A stretch of 6,225 nt of DNA. Origin: Betaproteobacteria bacterium. GTDB taxonomy: Bacteria; Pseudomonadota; Gammaproteobacteria; Burkholderiales; SG8-39. Shown piece after piece: positions 5,772 to 6,225 of the stretch. The stretch covers positions 1 to 6,225 of the forward strand of contig VBCP01000328.1 of assembly GCA_005888925.1 (NCBI GenBank), written 5' to 3'. The translations under genes and the position numbers were made by a program. Position 1 is the first letter of the stretch. Every line of letters begins with the position of its first letter. The notes under the pieces are model-generated. The model was not told the DNA's origin and searched no databases. It was given only the letters and a program-made list of their open reading frames with translations.

Positions 5772-6225
5772 AGGCCTTTGATCTTGTTGATGCCCTGCGT
5801 CACGCCCTGCTGCACGGCCTGCTTCGGGTCGATCTTCTGCGGCGGGCTGTCCTCGTCGAGGCTGTTGTGCGCGAGGTAGTTGCTGCAGAAGTCGCTGTAC
5901 TTGTCCTTGTTTTTCGAGGTGTAGCTGCGCCCCACGCAGTGCGCCTGGGCGAGCGGCTTCGCCTCGGCGGGGCAGAAGCGGCCGAGGTAGGCGAGCTGCT
6001 CGGTCTGCGCCGCGCGCGGGCATTGCGCGGCGCGCAGCTGCGCGGTCGACAGCTTGCACATCTTTGCCGCCTCCTCGTCGCCGTTGGCCTTGAGGAAGCC
6101 GTCCATCGTCTGGTAGCGCTTGCAGAACTCGGACTGGCTCGCCATGCACTTCGTCGCGACGGGCTTCGACTGCTCGCTCGTCAGCATCGTCTGGCAGGCG
6201 CCGGCCATCTGGTCGCACCTCGCGT
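5759..6225 (-). CDS. Cysteine-rich hypothetical protein (5' partial)
   Basis: I do not recognise a named family. The frame is open to the window edge, and an internal ATG at 6208 is preceded by sense codons reading ARCDQ that continue the same Cys pattern, so the true start is probably outside. Of 154 visible residues, nine are cysteines (3, 10, 26, 34, 56, 68, 84, 96, 113), mostly 8 to 22 residues apart. Two stretches resemble each other: KPVATKC with FCKRY, and KPLAQAHC with FCSNY. This suggests an internal duplication of a helical, disulfide-linked unit. The C-terminus is a Lys-rich tail ending KIKGLFGK without cysteine. Even cysteine spacing suggests export to the periplasm, but the region that would carry a signal peptide is missing. 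It is the first visible gene of the minus-strand operon, and its TAA (5761-5759) abuts or overlaps the peptidase start. Confidence 0.7.
   Translation of the reverse strand, partial: ARCDQMAGACQTMLTSEQSKPVATKCMASQSEFCKRYQTMDGFLKANGDEEAAKMCKLSTAQLRAAQCPRAAQTEQLAYLGRFCPAEAKPLAQAHCVGRSYTSKNKDKYSDFCSNYLAHNSLDEDSPPQKIDPKQAVQQGVTQGINKIKGLFGK

Noticed and set aside
5052..5879. Plus-strand open frame of 275 codons opposite the S11 peptidase
   Set aside because: The opposite strand has all three penicillin-binding motifs; this frame is an antisense shadow.
1..6225. A hidden defence system, CRISPR array, mobile element or RNA gene
   Set aside because: Both strands were read for direct repeats, terminal inverted repeats, transposase or integrase motifs and tRNA-like folds; nothing convincing was found.

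Overview
The window is strongly GC-rich with G/C-dominated third codon positions. Its gene content (TauD-type dioxygenase, MuiA-like DUF4139 protein, LOG family protein, cupin, TMTC-like membrane protein, S11 peptidase) most suggests a betaproteobacterium, perhaps an uncultivated or environmental lineage. That placement is inferred from family resemblance alone. I see no tRNA, rRNA, CRISPR array, insertion sequence or phage gene.

Layout. On the + strand, 1-648 is the C-terminal part of a Fe(II)/2-oxoglutarate dioxygenase, followed after 49 bases by a secreted DUF4139 protein (698-2290). The ribosome-binding site of the second gene lies inside a perfect 8-bp hairpin. On the - strand, six genes run right to left from beyond the window edge to 2287: a Cys-rich exported-looking protein (partial), a D-Ala-D-Ala carboxypeptidase-like S11 protein, a TMTC-like multi-pass membrane protein with one TPR, a cupin, an 80-residue zinc-ribbon protein, and a LOG family phosphoribohydrolase. 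Neighbours overlap or lie 4 to 8 bases apart, so they look like one operon whose promoter is outside the window. The two transcription units converge, and their last codons overlap at position 2287-2290, leaving no intergenic terminator.

What is unusual. The cupin reading frame is broken by what looks like an internal deletion near 3460 that removes the second cupin motif. The carboxypeptidase has no ATG, GTG or TTG start in a sensible place and lacks about 20 residues just before its catalytic SLTK motif. These lesions could be real gene decay or consensus/assembly errors. They are the main reason to re-examine the raw data.

How the genes may work together. The peptidase and the TMTC-like protein suggest an envelope theme, while the LOG, cupin and zinc-ribbon genes look like cytoplasmic housekeeping passengers. 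I see no convincing new defence or biosynthetic system. The region mostly reads as ordinary chromosome with some instructive damage and two possible RNA-level control elements.
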